Assembly: GCA_023362775.1 (NCBI GenBank)
Contig: JALMGJ010000002.1
Coordinates: forward strand, 72,517,414-72,581,413
Direction: 5' to 3'
DNA from: Charina bottae
Lineage: Eukaryota > Chordata > Lepidosauria > Squamata > Charinaidae
Length of the DNA: 64,000 bases
The notes beneath the pieces were generated by a model that saw nothing but the letters and a program-made list of their open reading frames with translations, ran no database searches and was not told where the DNA came from. The translations under genes and the position numbers were made by a program. This document shows, one piece after another, positions 34,901 through 40,640 of the stretch. Position 1 is the stretch's first letter. Every line of letters begins with the position of its first letter.

Positions 34901-37900
34901 CATGTTTCTAGTTATGGGGAAACTGGGTTATGAGACAATGATTTTGGGAATGGAGTATGTGCATTTGAGGATGGAAAAGTAGGGAAAGGAAAAAGAATAT
35001 GACACAGAGAAGTTTCACGTGATGGGGACAAGGTTGGTAAAAAAATCATAAAAGTTGTGCTGGAACAGACCCAAAGCCCATTGAGCTCAGCACTGCATTC
35101 TACAAGAATCCCCCCGATTCCAAAGAAAGCCATGAACACAATGATACCCTCTTGGTGGTCTTACATTATTTAAGAGCATGTAGCCTCTGATCTTGGAGGT
35201 AGCATATAGCAATCACAAGCAGCAGCCACTAACAATGTTCTTTTCCATGTCTAATTCTTTTTAAATTGTCCAAATGGATGCCCATCACTTTCTTTTGTAA
35301 TAAACATATTGTCCGATTTAACAACAGTCTGTCTTAAGAAGTAGTTCCTTTTCCTTATCCTGAAATTCCTCCCATTCATTCTGACTCAAGATTTTAATTA
35401 TCATGCATAATTTAACACCTTTCTATTATATAGAATAATAGAATAGAATAATAACTTTATTGTCATCCTACTATACACTATACAAGTGCACAATAGAATG
35501 AAATTTCGTTGCAGTTGGCTCACAAATTCACTCAAGCAATAAAATACTAATGATAATAATAAAAAACCATAATTACTATAAAATACCCTGGCTCCCCCCT
35601 CCCACCACAGCTAAAGGCTCCCAAATATTCTAACCTTTCTTTATTTAGGGCTGTTCCACCATCTTAACCACGTTAGCAGCCATCTCTGTACCTCTGCATG
35701 TTATAATACCCTTTCTGATGTACTGAGCAGTTAATGGTAATTTCATCTTCAGTTCCTTTATTATGATCCCCATCATGACATTTTCCTTTTTCTCCAAAGT
35801 CATACGGTGAAGTCAATACTTGCATGGAACTATGCATTACAACTCCTTCCTAGCCAATAATTAAGAGCTCAGGCCCTACCAACATTTTTTTTAATTTGTT
35901 CAGTCGCTTCTGACTCTTCGTGATCAGCCCACGCCAGAGCTTCCTATCAGCCGTCGCCACCCCCAGCTCCCCCAAGGTCGAGTCCAGAATATCATCCATC
36001 CATCTTGCCCTTGGTTGGCCCCTCTTCCTTTTGCCTTCCACTTTCCCTAGCATCAGCTTCTTCTCCAGGGTATCCTGTCTTCTCATGATGTGGCCAAAGT
36101 ACTTCAGTTTTGCCTTTAATATCATTCTCTCAAGTGAGCAGTCTGGCTTTATTTCCTGGAGAATGGACTGGTTTGATCTTCTTAAAGTCCAAGGCACTCT
36201 CAGAATTTTCCTCCAACACCACAGTTCAAAAGCATCTATCTTCCTTCGCTCAGCCTTCCTTATGGTCCAGCTCTCGCAGCCATAGGTTACTACAGGGAAT
36301 ACCATTGCTTTAACTATGCGGACCTTTGTTGTCAGTGTGATGTCTCTGCTCTTAACTATGTTATCAAGATTTGTCATTGCTCTCCTCCCAAGTAGATGTC
36401 TTTTGATTTCCTGGATGCAGTCAACATCTGCAGTAATCTTTGCACATAGAAATACAAAGTCTGTCACCGCCTCCACTTTTTCTCCTTCTATTTGCCAGTT
36501 ATCAATCAAGCTGGTTGCCATAATCTTGGTTTTTTTGAGGTTTAACTGCAACCCAGCTTTTCATAAGGCTCCTCAGCTGCTCCTCACTTTCAGCCATCAA
36601 AGTGGTATCATCTGCATATCAGAGATTGGTAATGTTTCTTCCAGCGATTTTAACTCCAGCCTTGGATTCATCAAGCCCAACACGTCACATGATGTGTTCT
36701 GCGTACAGGTTGAATAGGTAGGGTGAGAGTATACAACCCTGCCGTACTCCTTTCCCAGTCTTAAACCAGTCCATTGTTCCGTGCTCTGTTCTTACCGTTG
36801 CTACTTGGTCGTTATACAGATTCCTCAGGAGGCAGACAAGATGACTTGGTATCCCCATACCACCAAGAACTTGCCACAATTTGTTATGATCCACACAGTC
36901 AAAGGCTTCAGAATAGTCAATAAAACAGAAATAGATGTTTTTCTGAAACTCCCTGGCTTTCTCCATTATCCAGTGGATATTGGCAATTTGGTCTCTAGTT
37001 CCTCTGCCTTTTCTAAACCCAGCTTGTACATCTGGCAATTCTTGCTCCATGAATTGCTGGAGTCAACCTAGCAGGATCTTGAGCATTACATTACTGGCAT
37101 GTGAAATAAGTGCCACTGTTCGATAGTTTGAACATTCTTTAGTGCTTCCCTTTTTTGGTATGGGGATATACAGTAAGTTGATTTTTTCCAATCTGATGGC
37201 TATTCTTGTGTTTTCCAAATTTGCTGGCATATGGCATGCATCACCTTGACAGCATCATCTTGCAAGATTTTAAACAGTTCAGCTGGGATACCGTCGTCTC
37301 CTGCTGCCTTGTTATTAGCAATGCTTCTTAAGGCCCATTCAACCTCCCTCTTCAGGATGTCTGGCTCTAACTCACTGACCACATCGTCAAATCTATCCCC
37401 GATATTATTATCCTTCCTATACAAATCTTCCGTATATTCTTGCCACCTTTTCTTGATCTCTTCTGCTTCTGTTAGGTCCTTGCCATCTTTGTTTTTGATC
37501 ATACCCATTTTTGCCTGGAATTTACCTCCAATGTTTCTAATTTTCTGGAAGAGGTCTCTTGTCCTTCCTATTCTATTGTCTTCTTCCACTTTTGCGCATT
37601 GCTTGTTTAAAAATAATTCCTTATCTCTTCTGGCTAACCTCTGGAATTTTGCATTTAATTGGGCATATCACCCCCTATCACTGTTGCCTTTTGTTTTCCT
37701 TCTTTCTTGGGCTACTTCCAGTGTCTCAGCAGACAGCCATCTTGCCTTCTTGGTTTTCTTTCTCTTTGGGACCTTTTTTGCTGCCGCCTCCTGAACAATG
37801 TTGCGAACTTCTGTCCATAGTTCTTCCGGGACCCTATCTACTAAATCTAGTCCCTTAAATCCATTCTTCACCTCCACTGCATATTCATTAGGAATATTAG

Positions 37901-38145
37901 TGAGCTCATATCTAACTGATCTGTGGGTCTTCCCTATTCTCTTTTGTCTGATTCTAAATTTTACAATAAGAAGTTCGTAATCTGAACTACAGTCAGCTCC
38001 AGGCCTTGTTTTTACCGACTGTATAGATGTCCGCCACCTTTGGCTGCAAAGGATGTAGTCAATCTGATTTTGGTGTTGACCATCTGGTGAAGGCAATGTA
38101 TAAAGTTGTCTTTTAGGTTGTTGGAAGAGAGTGTTTCAACTTATC

Positions 38146-38185
<40 letters not shown>

Positions 38186-38211
38186 TCTATTATTAACTAT
38201 CAACATTAGTG

Positions 38212-38244
<33 letters not shown>

Positions 38245-39636
38245 TCCCACCTTTTTAAATATATAACTCAAGGCAGCGAACATACCTAATACTCCTGTCT
38301 CCTATTTCCCCACAACAACAACCCTGTGAAGTGGGTTGGGCTGAGAGTCAGTGACCGGCCCAAAGTCATCCAGCCAGCTTTCATGCCTAAGGGAGGCCTT
38401 TTCTTTTATGTATCTAGCTGAATATTAAGGTCCACAGGGAAGCCCTCCTGAGAATGCCACTTTTAACATTTAGTGGCCTAAGAGGGTATTTTCAGTACAA
38501 GTGCCCCAACCAAGAAATTAATCCCCTATTCAGTTGCTGTTGCCACTACTCTTGTAAACTTTCAACGCCAACTGGAGATACATATGTTCACCCAGGCTTT
38601 TAAGTATTGTACTACCGTGCCTTTAGGTTTGCTATGCATGCTCTGATTGTTCTGTATGGTTTTTCAGAAACATAACTTGTCATTCCAGCTCTACTCAATT
38701 TTTTGTGAAACTCTGTATGCCTCTCAATACCAACTGGTATGCAACAAGCAGAATGATGCTATTATATTTATGACTTACTTGTGGGGTTCCAACTGCATCT
38801 AGTTATCTATTATGAGCACAGAAAACTGGACTAGATGGACCTTAGTATGATCTTGCAGGAATCTTCTGATATTCTGGAATAATCTATAGACCACCCAATA
38901 GCTTCTAATCACTGTTTCAGAGCAAATAGTTCTTTTGCTTTCAATAGCAATTCAGGAAATAAAAAGTAGCCTAAATATTCCTATATTTTTATAGCAAATT
39001 AATTCTTCTGCAGGGGTACCTGAAGAACTGAAGGAACACTGAGCTGTTATAGCACTGACAATTAGATACTACTATCATGTCATTTTCTCTTTGATTAAAG
39101 AAACCTTACCATGCTGTATTTAGCACAATCAAGAGACACTAGCTCTTTCTTTAACAAGAATTGGAGTGGGTGAGAAGGTACATTCATATTACCTGCAATT
39201 AAGTATGAAATATTTATAGTAATTTATGGAAAAGGGACCACACACCACACCTTTGATAAAGTAACATTTCACCCATAAAATGGGATAGGTCTCTCATGGC
39301 AAGCTGTATTTTTCTCCCTTCCCAGTATAGGGCAACTTTGTCCACTCCCAATATGCTGGATTAGAGCTCCCATCATTACAGCCTCTAGATCCTGCAAACA
39401 TCCTGATGACCGCTAGCTGGAAGCCAAGGATGCAGAAAAGTCCGAAACGCTTTGCTGCTATCCGGATTTTTGCAGCCCAGATGGGGTAGCTCTTTGCAGC
39501 TGGGAGTAGCAAAGAGGGAGTAGCAAAGAGGGAGTAGCAACGCAGCAAATCTGGAGGTCGCCCCGTTGGACAACTCTAGTCTAGAGTTTCCGCACTCACC
39601 TGATTCCTCATCCTTCTTATCGAATTTCTTTAGCAT
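4759..39636 (-). CDS. COPG1: COPG1, coatomer subunit gamma-1, complete gene (24 coding exons)
   Basis: This gene encodes gamma-1 COP, a subunit of the adaptor-like (F) subcomplex of the COPI coat, which is recruited by ARF1-GTP to Golgi membranes for retrograde transport. Coding exons on the minus strand are 39600-39636, 34342-34394, 34170-34250, 33693-33764, 32646-32725, 31059-31134, 30739-30831, 30013-30099, 29738-29895, 28086-28219, 27440-27507, 26520-26708, 26308-26403, 24257-24500, 23577-23652, 22252-22355, 20684-20809, 20187-20258, 18728-18870, 17268-17439, 16605-16702, 7139-7277, 6233-6331 and 4759-4889. They sum to 2628 nt, 875 codons plus TAA, with all phases matching; vertebrate gamma-COP is about 870 residues. 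Residues 1 to about 550 are the helical adaptin-like trunk, about 550-615 the hinge, and about 616-875 the appendage. The start reads [12 protein letters not shown] and the end [10 protein letters not shown], both family-typical. The choice of COPG1 over COPG2 rests on residues such as the MLKK start, ESGGGSNPF and [17 protein letters not shown]. The start has no alternative in frame. Confidence 0.96.
5479..5740. mobile_element. hAT MITE, family A (262 bp)
   Basis: Flanked by a perfect 8-bp duplication ATCTAGAT (5471-5478, 5741-5748). Ends CAGGGCTTTCC / GGAAAACTCTG. The GC-rich interior is built of inverted copies of a block containing GGTGTGTCGCC and AACCCGGAAG. It lies in COPG1 intron 23. 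Confidence 0.9.
5853..6176 (+). mobile_element. tRNA-derived MIR/CORE-like SINE, dimeric form
   Basis: Starts with a tRNA-like head (A-box-like GGTCTAGTGGTTAAGGC, B-box-like AGTTCTAGTCC). The core TGGGTGACCTTGGGCCAGTC follows and is present twice (about 5853-5998 and 5999-6176). A CA-rich tail ends it. Related copies recur in the window, mostly in the opposite orientation. Confidence 0.7.
6233..6331 (-). CDS. COPG1: COPG1 coding exon 23 (residues 800-833)
   Basis: Encodes [20 protein letters not shown] and on to [11 protein letters not shown]. 99 bp, phase 1 at both ends. Acceptor CCACAG, donor GTGAGT. Confidence 0.93.
7139..7277 (-). CDS. COPG1: COPG1 coding exon 22 (residues 754-800)
   Basis: Encodes [20 protein letters not shown], then [17 protein letters not shown], the appendage platform. 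The Trp of GAAW (about residue 777) corresponds to the platform tryptophan known in human gamma-COP (W776) to contact ARFGAP2. Acceptor TTAG, donor GTAAG. Confidence 0.93.
8127..8266. repeat. Perfect 140-bp palindrome (70-bp arms, no spacer)
   Basis: Arms 8127-8196 and 8197-8266 are exact reverse complements. The insert (8129-8303) is flanked by a 15-bp direct duplication TCTGTTGTACATTCT (8114-8128, 8304-8318). The centre contains GGATAAGGAGCGAAACGTTT, as in Penelope-like pseudo-LTRs. It is best explained as an inverted-dimer retroposon insertion. Confidence 0.85.
8739..9062 (-). repeat. 3' LTR of the chromovirus
   Basis: 324 bp, bounded TG...CA on the plus strand. On the element strand it has a TATATAAA box (8870-8877) and an AATAAA polyadenylation signal (8807-8812). 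It is almost identical to 14211-14532. Confidence 0.93.
9063..9095 (-). promoter_or_regulatory. Polypurine tract
   Basis: On the element strand this is a run made almost entirely of G and A, directly upstream of the 3' LTR. That is where plus-strand DNA priming occurs in LTR retrotransposons. Confidence 0.75.
9165..12635 (-). CDS. pol: Chromovirus pol polyprotein (PR-RT-RH-IN-chromodomain)
   Basis: The frame is uninterrupted for 1156 codons; positions count from the GTG at 12633-12635. An aspartic protease DSG is near residue 43. RT runs about 215-410 with the YLDD catalytic box near 365. RNase H has its first Asp in HADAS near 524. Integrase has an HHCC zinc finger about 735-776 and DDE residues near 805, 865 and 901, then a GPF module. 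A C-terminal chromodomain ([17 protein letters not shown]) lies at about 1095-1150. The chromodomain makes it a chromovirus. The GTG is not a true start: the frame stays open upstream and overlaps the end of gag in the -1 frame, so Gag-Pol fusion by frameshifting is likely. I could not identify a canonical slippery heptamer. The RT box usually reading LPFGLTNAP is altered to LPFGIAGGP. Confidence 0.93.
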   Translation of the reverse strand: MGQACSNGRSDALTSEDCPTMQIKVQLETLDGGKQVVGVAMLDSGCTRCLMHPSVARNMGLKLSKLKSPITFCQLDGTEMKGGAARHFTEAVRMSIGSHQETLRFVVAPISTQPIILGLKWLRERNPHVDWVSGEMEFIDGKYDADTRDIGENGVESGAAGMVRGEGSQTEAQITFPRAYVPVREVFSQQECDLLPPHRKTDCAIELIPGATFPKPKMYAMTQRELQEMRKFVDKNLARGFIEPANSPLAAPVLFRKKKDGTLRLCTDYRGLNAISVTNQYPLPLLKDMLAQLAKGKIFTKLDLREAYYRVRIREGDEWKTAFNCPLGSFQYRVLPFGIAGGPGIFMKLINEVLYEFLYRGVIVYLDDILIFSQDLAEHTQLVKAVLKKLLDAKLFVKLDKCEFHQERLDFLGFRISSKGIEMDPAKVQAVVGWEPPRTRRQLQAFIGFANFYRDFIRNFAQIALPLTDLLKTKSGGGTQAKRPGTKIKWSPECQEAFEELKALFTAEPILKHPEIDKPFIIHADASNNAIGSILLQADENGKLRPCAYISKKFSDTEKRWHVWEKEAFAVRHALATWRHLLEGASVPFEVWTDHKNLEALKSPRKLNPKQLRWAEFFSRFNFNLRYFPGGKNYLADALSRLPQHDGKAENITETLFPHKPSSTSQVGHVAVAREDNTVSTALNPLESEIQAATTQDTWWGENKHLLQEKDGRWWNNDKLYVPDTMQKRVLAITHDHKAAGHFGFVKTLHLVRRTFWWPTLRKDIKDYVGTCPVCATAKRATGKPKGLLQPVADPSQPWRQIAMDFVVDLPESKQKMAVWVITDLFSKQAHFIACKGIPTAPKLARLFTQNVYRLHGALERIISDRGSTFTSKFWRAFLRLIGSEQGLSSAFHPCTDGASERLVAILEQYLRCYISYQQDDWVDLLPFAEVAYNNSVHHSTGFTPFKIATGQDFSAIPEVGMIQRTDGHAPLQADEWIAKITSNWPVMLQTLKEAKDAYKKYADKKRAVEWELREGDKVYLSTKNLWSTQPSRKLAPKFIGPFPIVRVINPVTAHLQLPKSLRKVHSVFHISLLKRYLPSDQWHLTTRDPAPTLVNGEPHFKIENICDSRIHRGKLQYLVKWLHLPVGFREWVAVEHMQAPDLIRKFHRKFPDKPR
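12644..13986 (-). pseudogene. gag: Chromovirus gag, interrupted by one frame break
   Basis: The main frame, 12644 to about 13750, carries a retrotransposon-gag capsid region and a CX2CX4HX4C zinc knuckle ([14 protein letters not shown]) near its C-terminal end. The N-terminal part, with a short coiled-coil-like segment, starts at an ATG at 13986 and lies in another frame that ends at 13681. The two frames meet near 13717-13719 (an AAA on the element strand). This is consistent with loss of one nucleotide. Pol is intact, so gag is the only visible lesion. A 14-nt A run lies upstream, near 14025-14038, and is prone to slippage. Confidence 0.8.
14211..14532 (-). repeat. 5' LTR of the chromovirus
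   Basis: 322 bp, TG...CA ends, over 99% identical by eye to the 3' LTR. Its TATA box reads TATAAAA where the other LTR has TATATAAA. Confidence 0.93.
14538..16604. other. Rest of COPG1 intron 21, no recognised feature
   Basis: AT-rich intronic sequence upstream of the LTR element in gene sense. I see no exon, RNA gene or clear repeat. Confidence 0.4.
16605..16702 (-). CDS. COPG1: COPG1 coding exon 21 (residues 721-753)
   Basis: Encodes [20 protein letters not shown] and on to [10 protein letters not shown]. Acceptor TTGCAG, donor GTAAG. The next intron is 9.3 kb and carries the LTR retrotransposon. Confidence 0.93.
16985..17085 (+). mobile_element. CR1-like LINE 3' tail
   Basis: Has the tail hairpin AACCCGCCCAGAGTCCC ... 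GGAGATGGGCGG followed by an AATAAA-rich A/T tail, the common 3' end of squamate CR1-like LINEs. It lies in COPG1 intron 20. Confidence 0.6.
17268..17439 (-). CDS. COPG1: COPG1 coding exon 20 (residues 664-721)
   Basis: Encodes [20 protein letters not shown] and on through [20 protein letters not shown], the Ig-like half of the appendage. Acceptor ATAG, donor GTAAC. Confidence 0.93.
17829..17941. mobile_element. hAT MITE, family B (113 bp palindrome)
   Basis: CAGTGTTTCTCAACCTTGGC at one end and its complement at the other, with a short centre, so nearly the whole element is an inverted repeat. 8-bp duplication GTCTATAC / CTCTATAC with one mismatch. It lies in COPG1 intron 19. Confidence 0.85.
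18728..18870 (-). CDS. COPG1: COPG1 coding exon 19 (residues 616-663)
   Basis: Encodes [20 protein letters not shown] and on to [11 protein letters not shown], entering the appendage domain. Acceptor TTTTAG, donor GTGTGT. Confidence 0.93.
19325..19543 (-). mobile_element. MIR/CORE-like SINE
   Basis: Contains GACTGGCCCAAGGTCACCC and AGGCAGGACTAGAACTAG, the reverse complement of the SINE at 5853. The tRNA-derived head is at its right end. COPG1 intron 18. Confidence 0.65.
20187..20258 (-). CDS. COPG1: COPG1 coding exon 18 (residues 592-616), tandem acceptor
   Basis: Encodes the hinge [20 protein letters not shown] then EIFQ. The acceptor is a tandem CAGCAG. The upstream AG (exon ending 20258, 72 bp) gives an Ala and matches the length of vertebrate COPG1. 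The downstream AG (exon ending 20255) would remove one residue and keep frame. Donor GTTTGT. Confidence 0.88.
20684..20809 (-). CDS. COPG1: COPG1 coding exon 17 (residues 550-592)
   Basis: Encodes [20 protein letters not shown] and then [13 protein letters not shown], the trunk-to-hinge segment. Acceptor TTCCAG, donor GTAAG. Confidence 0.93.
20810..22251. other. COPG1 intron 16, no recognised feature
   Basis: Apart from a short AAAT-type simple repeat near 21685-21715 nothing is recognised here. Confidence 0.4.
22252..22355 (-). CDS. COPG1: COPG1 coding exon 16 (residues 515-550)
   Basis: Encodes [20 protein letters not shown] and on to ALNAGYILN. Acceptor CTTCAG, donor GTATCT. Confidence 0.92.
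22681..22905 (+). mobile_element. BovB LINE with a large internal deletion
   Basis: The left part (to about 22774) matches the BovB segment that appears on the minus strand near 37785-37870. The right part (from about 22775) matches the BovB 3' end seen near 35900-36000. About 1.7 kb of the element between these is missing. The tail ends CACGAAGAGTCGGAAGCGAC. Confidence 0.75.
22972..23312 (+). mobile_element. Sauria-type tRNA SINE
   Basis: A tRNA-like head with A box (TGGCTCAGCGGGTAAG) and B box (GGTTCGAATCC), a conserved body, then GAGTCGGACACGACTGCACA and a T-rich end. The GTCGGACACGAC tail is shared with BovB LINEs, as known for Sauria SINEs. It is adjacent to a BovB copy. COPG1 intron 15. 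Confidence 0.8.
23577..23652 (-). CDS. COPG1: COPG1 coding exon 15 (residues 490-515)
   Basis: Encodes [20 protein letters not shown] then QVLLK, near the end of the trunk. Acceptor CTGCAG, donor GTGAGC. Confidence 0.92.
24257..24500 (-). CDS. COPG1: COPG1 coding exon 14 (residues 409-490)
   Basis: The longest exon, 244 bp. It encodes [42 protein letters not shown] and [11 protein letters not shown], all conserved trunk. Acceptor CTTAG, donor GTACGT. Confidence 0.93.
25146..25313. mobile_element. Foldback Penelope-like insertion
   Basis: Two head-to-head copies of the same pseudo-LTR segment (CTTTGGTGCTCCCTGAGCC... and its complement). The insert is flanked by a perfect 13-bp duplication ACTTCTGATATAG (25133-25145, 25314-25326). 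On the minus strand it carries CTGAAGA, a stem-loop, then GAAACGTC (25224-25262). COPG1 intron 13. Confidence 0.75.
25327..26307. other. Rest of COPG1 intron 13, no recognised feature
   Basis: AT-rich intron with a short poly-G run near 25827. No exon or repeat family is recognised. Confidence 0.4.
26308..26403 (-). CDS. COPG1: COPG1 coding exon 13 (residues 377-408)
   Basis: Encodes [20 protein letters not shown] and on to FLFTMLREE. Phase 0 at both ends. Acceptor TCTAG, donor GTAAG. Confidence 0.93.
26520..26708 (-). CDS. COPG1: COPG1 coding exon 12 (residues 314-376), GC donor
   Basis: Encodes 63 residues beginning [20 protein letters not shown] and ending SEISDEFK. The acceptor ends ATTAG. 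The exon must end at the AAG of DEFK because exon 13 opens VVVVQAIS in phase 0. The bases that follow are GCATGG, so this is a GC-AG intron, and only 116 bp long. Confidence 0.93.
26709..28085. other. COPG1 introns 11 and 10, no recognised repeats
   Basis: Flanks exon 11 (27440-27507). Nothing beyond the splice signals is recognised. Confidence 0.4.
27440..27507 (-). CDS. COPG1: COPG1 coding exon 11 (residues 291-313)
   Basis: Encodes [20 protein letters not shown] then LNK. Acceptor TCCTAG, donor GTAAG. Confidence 0.93.
28086..28219 (-). CDS. COPG1: COPG1 coding exon 10 (residues 246-291)
   Basis: Encodes [20 protein letters not shown] and on to ELAPAVS. Acceptor TCCTAG, donor GTAATA. A hAT MITE (28247-28358) begins 27 nt upstream of this acceptor. 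Confidence 0.93.
28247..28358. mobile_element. hAT MITE, family B, next to the exon 10 acceptor
   Basis: Ends CAGTGTTTCTCAGC / GGTTGAGAAACACTG; 8-bp duplication TATTAGAT / TATTTGAG (6 of 8). It lies in COPG1 intron 9 only 27 nt from the acceptor of exon 10. Confidence 0.8.
28758..29009 (-). mobile_element. MIR/CORE-like SINE
   Basis: Carries ATTT repeats at its 3' end, CAGCAACCCTGTGAGGTGAG, GGCCCAAGGTCACCCAGCCG and a tRNA-like head at the right end (CTTAACCACTAGACCAAACT). COPG1 intron 9. Confidence 0.7.
29478..29692 (-). mobile_element. MIR/CORE-like SINE
   Basis: Same family as at 19325 and 44005: AGTGGTTTGCCATTGCCTTC, GGCCCAAGGTCATCCAGCTG, then a head CACTACACCAAACTGGCTC. It ends about 45 nt from exon 9 on its donor side. 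Confidence 0.65.
29738..29895 (-). CDS. COPG1: COPG1 coding exon 9 (residues 194-246)
   Basis: Encodes [20 protein letters not shown] and on to [11 protein letters not shown]. Acceptor TTCCAG, donor GTAAG. It ends two bases into a codon, which exon 10 completes. Confidence 0.93.
30013..30099 (-). CDS. COPG1: COPG1 coding exon 8 (residues 165-193)
   Basis: Encodes [20 protein letters not shown] and on to SSDNIMVQ. 87 bp, phase 0. Acceptor TTATAG, donor GTAAGA. Confidence 0.93.
30262..30450 (-). mobile_element. BovB LINE 3' fragment
   Basis: On the minus strand it encodes [20 protein letters not shown] and ends [12 protein letters not shown] with a CAA-rich tail. It is a 5'-truncated BovB copy in COPG1 intron 7, in gene sense. 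Confidence 0.78.
30739..30831 (-). CDS. COPG1: COPG1 coding exon 7 (residues 134-164)
   Basis: Encodes [20 protein letters not shown] and on to SSALLSSL. Phase 0 at both ends. Acceptor CTGCAG, donor GTGCGT. Confidence 0.93.
31059..31134 (-). CDS. COPG1: COPG1 coding exon 6 (residues 108-133)
   Basis: Encodes [20 protein letters not shown] and on to LCQITD, conserved trunk. Acceptor TCCAG, donor GTAAGT. Confidence 0.93.
31155..31530 (-). mobile_element. CR1-like LINE 3' end
   Basis: Starts on the plus strand with TTTATTTATTTCC and the CCGCCCATT...CTGGGCGG hairpin, which marks the 3' tail on the minus strand. The rest resembles the 3' region seen at 63030-63790 (TTCCAGAGGGCGGGTGCCAC). COPG1 intron 5. 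Confidence 0.6.
31553..31645 (+). mobile_element. MIR/CORE-like SINE, 3' fragment
   Basis: Matches only the 3' part of the SINE at 5853 (CCTTGCCAAGAAAACTGCAG). The head is absent. Confidence 0.5.
31950..31987. repeat. (CA)n microsatellite
   Basis: About 19 uninterrupted AC dinucleotides, preceded by a short TG-rich run. Confidence 0.9.
32038..32306. mobile_element. hAT MITE, family A (269 bp)
   Basis: Perfect 8-bp duplication CTCTAATA (32030-32037, 32307-32314). Ends CAGAGCTTTCCAAACTG / CAGTTTGGAAAGCACTG. The interior is rich in CCGCC(C/G) and CCACC. COPG1 intron 5. Confidence 0.9.
32646..32725 (-). CDS. COPG1: COPG1 coding exon 5 (residues 82-108)
   Basis: Encodes [20 protein letters not shown] and on through VIIVTS, the adaptin-type helical repeat. 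It ends two bases into the next codon. Acceptor GTCAG, donor GTAATC. Confidence 0.93.
33693..33764 (-). CDS. COPG1: COPG1 coding exon 4 (residues 58-81)
   Basis: Encodes 24 residues, [20 protein letters not shown] and on to QSND. Phase 0 at both ends, acceptor TTCTAG, donor GTAAG. Confidence 0.93.
34170..34250 (-). CDS. COPG1: COPG1 coding exon 3 (residues 31-57)
   Basis: Encodes 27 residues beginning [20 protein letters not shown], a highly conserved trunk helix pair. Phase 0 at both ends. Acceptor CCTAG, donor GTAAAG. The intron separating it from exon 2 is only 91 bp. Confidence 0.93.
34342..34394 (-). CDS. COPG1: COPG1 coding exon 2 (residues 13-30)
   Basis: Encodes [18 protein letters not shown] at the start of the adaptin-like trunk. 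The acceptor ends TTGCAG and the donor is GTAAGT. It is separated from exon 1 by a 5.2-kb intron carrying a BovB LINE relic. Confidence 0.93.
35884..38130 (-). mobile_element. BovB (RTE clade) LINE, about 2.2 kb, 5'-truncated relic
   Basis: On the minus strand it reads in order: the end of the endonuclease ([20 protein letters not shown]), the RT core ([18 protein letters not shown] and [18 protein letters not shown]), then the C-terminal part ([36 protein letters not shown]). It finishes with the BovB tail at 35884. The reading frame is broken into at least four pieces (38096-37668, 37589-37200, 37050-36685, 36551-35850). It lies in COPG1 intron 1 in gene sense. Confidence 0.9.
38143..38243. 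repeat. (ATT)n microsatellite, two runs
   Basis: ATT runs at about 38143-38185 and 38216-38243 lie between the BovB copy and a SINE fragment. Confidence 0.85.
38247..38400 (-). mobile_element. MIR/CORE-like SINE, partial
   Basis: Contains CAAGGCAGCGAACATACC, CAACAACCCTGTGAAGTGGG and GGCCCAAAGTCATCCAGCCA. The head is lost near 38400. Confidence 0.6.
38410..39599. other. 5' part of COPG1 intron 1, no recognised repeat
   Basis: AT-rich, with a short tandem GGGAGTAGCAAAGA triplication at about 39502-39540 near exon 1. Confidence 0.4.
39600..39636 (-). CDS. COPG1: COPG1 coding exon 1 (residues 1-13)
   Basis: Encodes [12 protein letters not shown] plus the first base of codon 13. The donor GTGAGT follows directly. 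The ATG (CAT at 39634-39636) is the only in-frame start and matches the conserved N-terminus of gamma-COP. Confidence 0.93.
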
Positions 39637-40080
39637 CCTGTCCGTGCGTGTGCAGAACCGTAGAAAAGAACCCTAGCCCAGGGAAAGAGAAGGGAAGGAA
39701 GATGCTATGACAGACAGAAAAGAAATTATGGGACAAGGCAGCACTAGGTAGACAGTCCGTATCTGCGTGGAAAGCCCTAAGCGCTACTTCCTGCAGAGGC
39801 GCCACTTCCTGCCAGCAGGACTATGTTGAGACAGCTCAGCATCCCAGTGAAGCGCAGCCGCACTTGATAGCGGGTGGGCTGGAGAGGGCTCTACGTGGCT
39901 GCCAGAAGAAGGGCGGAACGACGGGGAGAAGGCGGTTCGTGACGTCAGTGGCTCTGCAGCCAATGATCATGGGCAACGCTTCAGGCCGGAAAGGAAGACT
40001 GGCAGCCAATCCTGGGCAAGTCGACAAAGGGCGGAAGCGCAGAGGCAGGGAAGCTGGGCTTTGCGCCGCACTGTGCATTG
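39637..40080 (-). promoter_or_regulatory. COPG1 CpG-rich promoter and 5' untranslated region
   Basis: The sequence directly upstream of the COPG1 ATG becomes CpG-rich, unlike the AT-rich surroundings. On the plus strand it holds a perfect CRE-like palindrome TGACGTCA at 39940-39947 and CCAAT boxes at 39960-39964 and 40006-40010. Two ETS-like ACTTCCTGC sites lie near 39784 and 39801. No TATA box is evident. This is the usual make-up of a housekeeping CpG-island promoter. The transcription start cannot be fixed from sequence. No divergent coding exon is visible on the plus strand, although the layout would suit bidirectional initiation. Confidence 0.6.
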
Positions 40081-40506
40081 GAAGAGAGGTGTCAACCGTA
40101 TTCCGGTCACCATTTCAGATTGCATTTTTCTGGTGTAGAAGAGATGGAGATTTCTTTCCAAACACACACCGTTTCCTTTTGAAACCCTCGATCCTTTTTT
40201 TTCCTTTTTTTTTGAGCTGACAGTACTGTTTCTCCGTATGCTCATTGGAATTATTTTCCAGAAAAAAATATCTGGAGCGGGAGACTAACCTGATTGTTTT
40301 TCTGACCCAAATTGGTTATTTTTCCCCTTTTCCTTTCCTGTTGTTACCTATATTAGTTCTGACAAAGTTTCATTGCCTGCATAATAAACAGAAATTCCAT
40401 GAAGGGGCTCCAACCGTTTTATATTTACATTACAGGGCAGGGGGTGGGGAATCTCTGGAGGCTTTTGAGAAACTGGACAGCCACCTCTTCCAGGATGGTT
40501 TAGTTC

Positions 40507-40640
40507 AGTGTTTTTCAAACTTGGCCATTTTAAGACGTGTGGACTTCAACTTCCTTTTGGGGGAGATGGGCGGTGATAGAAATATGAATGATAAATAAAA
40601 TAAATAAACTCCCAGAATTCCCTAGCCAGCATTATTGATT
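40507..40640. mobile_element. hAT MITE family B, interrupted by a CR1-like tail
   Basis: CAGTGTTTTTCAAACTTGGC begins the MITE. After CTTCAACTTCC a short piece of a LINE 3' tail (GGGAGATGGGCGGTGATAG then AATAAA repeats, 40553-40609) intervenes. The MITE then resumes with AACTCCCAGAATTCC. Confidence 0.6.

Noticed and set aside
35425..35600. A LINE tail (AACTTTATTGTCATCCTACT)
   Set aside because: It looks repeat-like, but I could not name the family or its limits with confidence.
4759..39636. COPG2 instead of COPG1
   Set aside because: The N-terminus [21 protein letters not shown] and the hinge residues fit gamma-1 better than gamma-2.
39864..40220. A divergent plus-strand gene sharing the COPG1 promoter
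   Set aside because: The open frame is in CpG-island sequence without a conserved domain or splice donor support.
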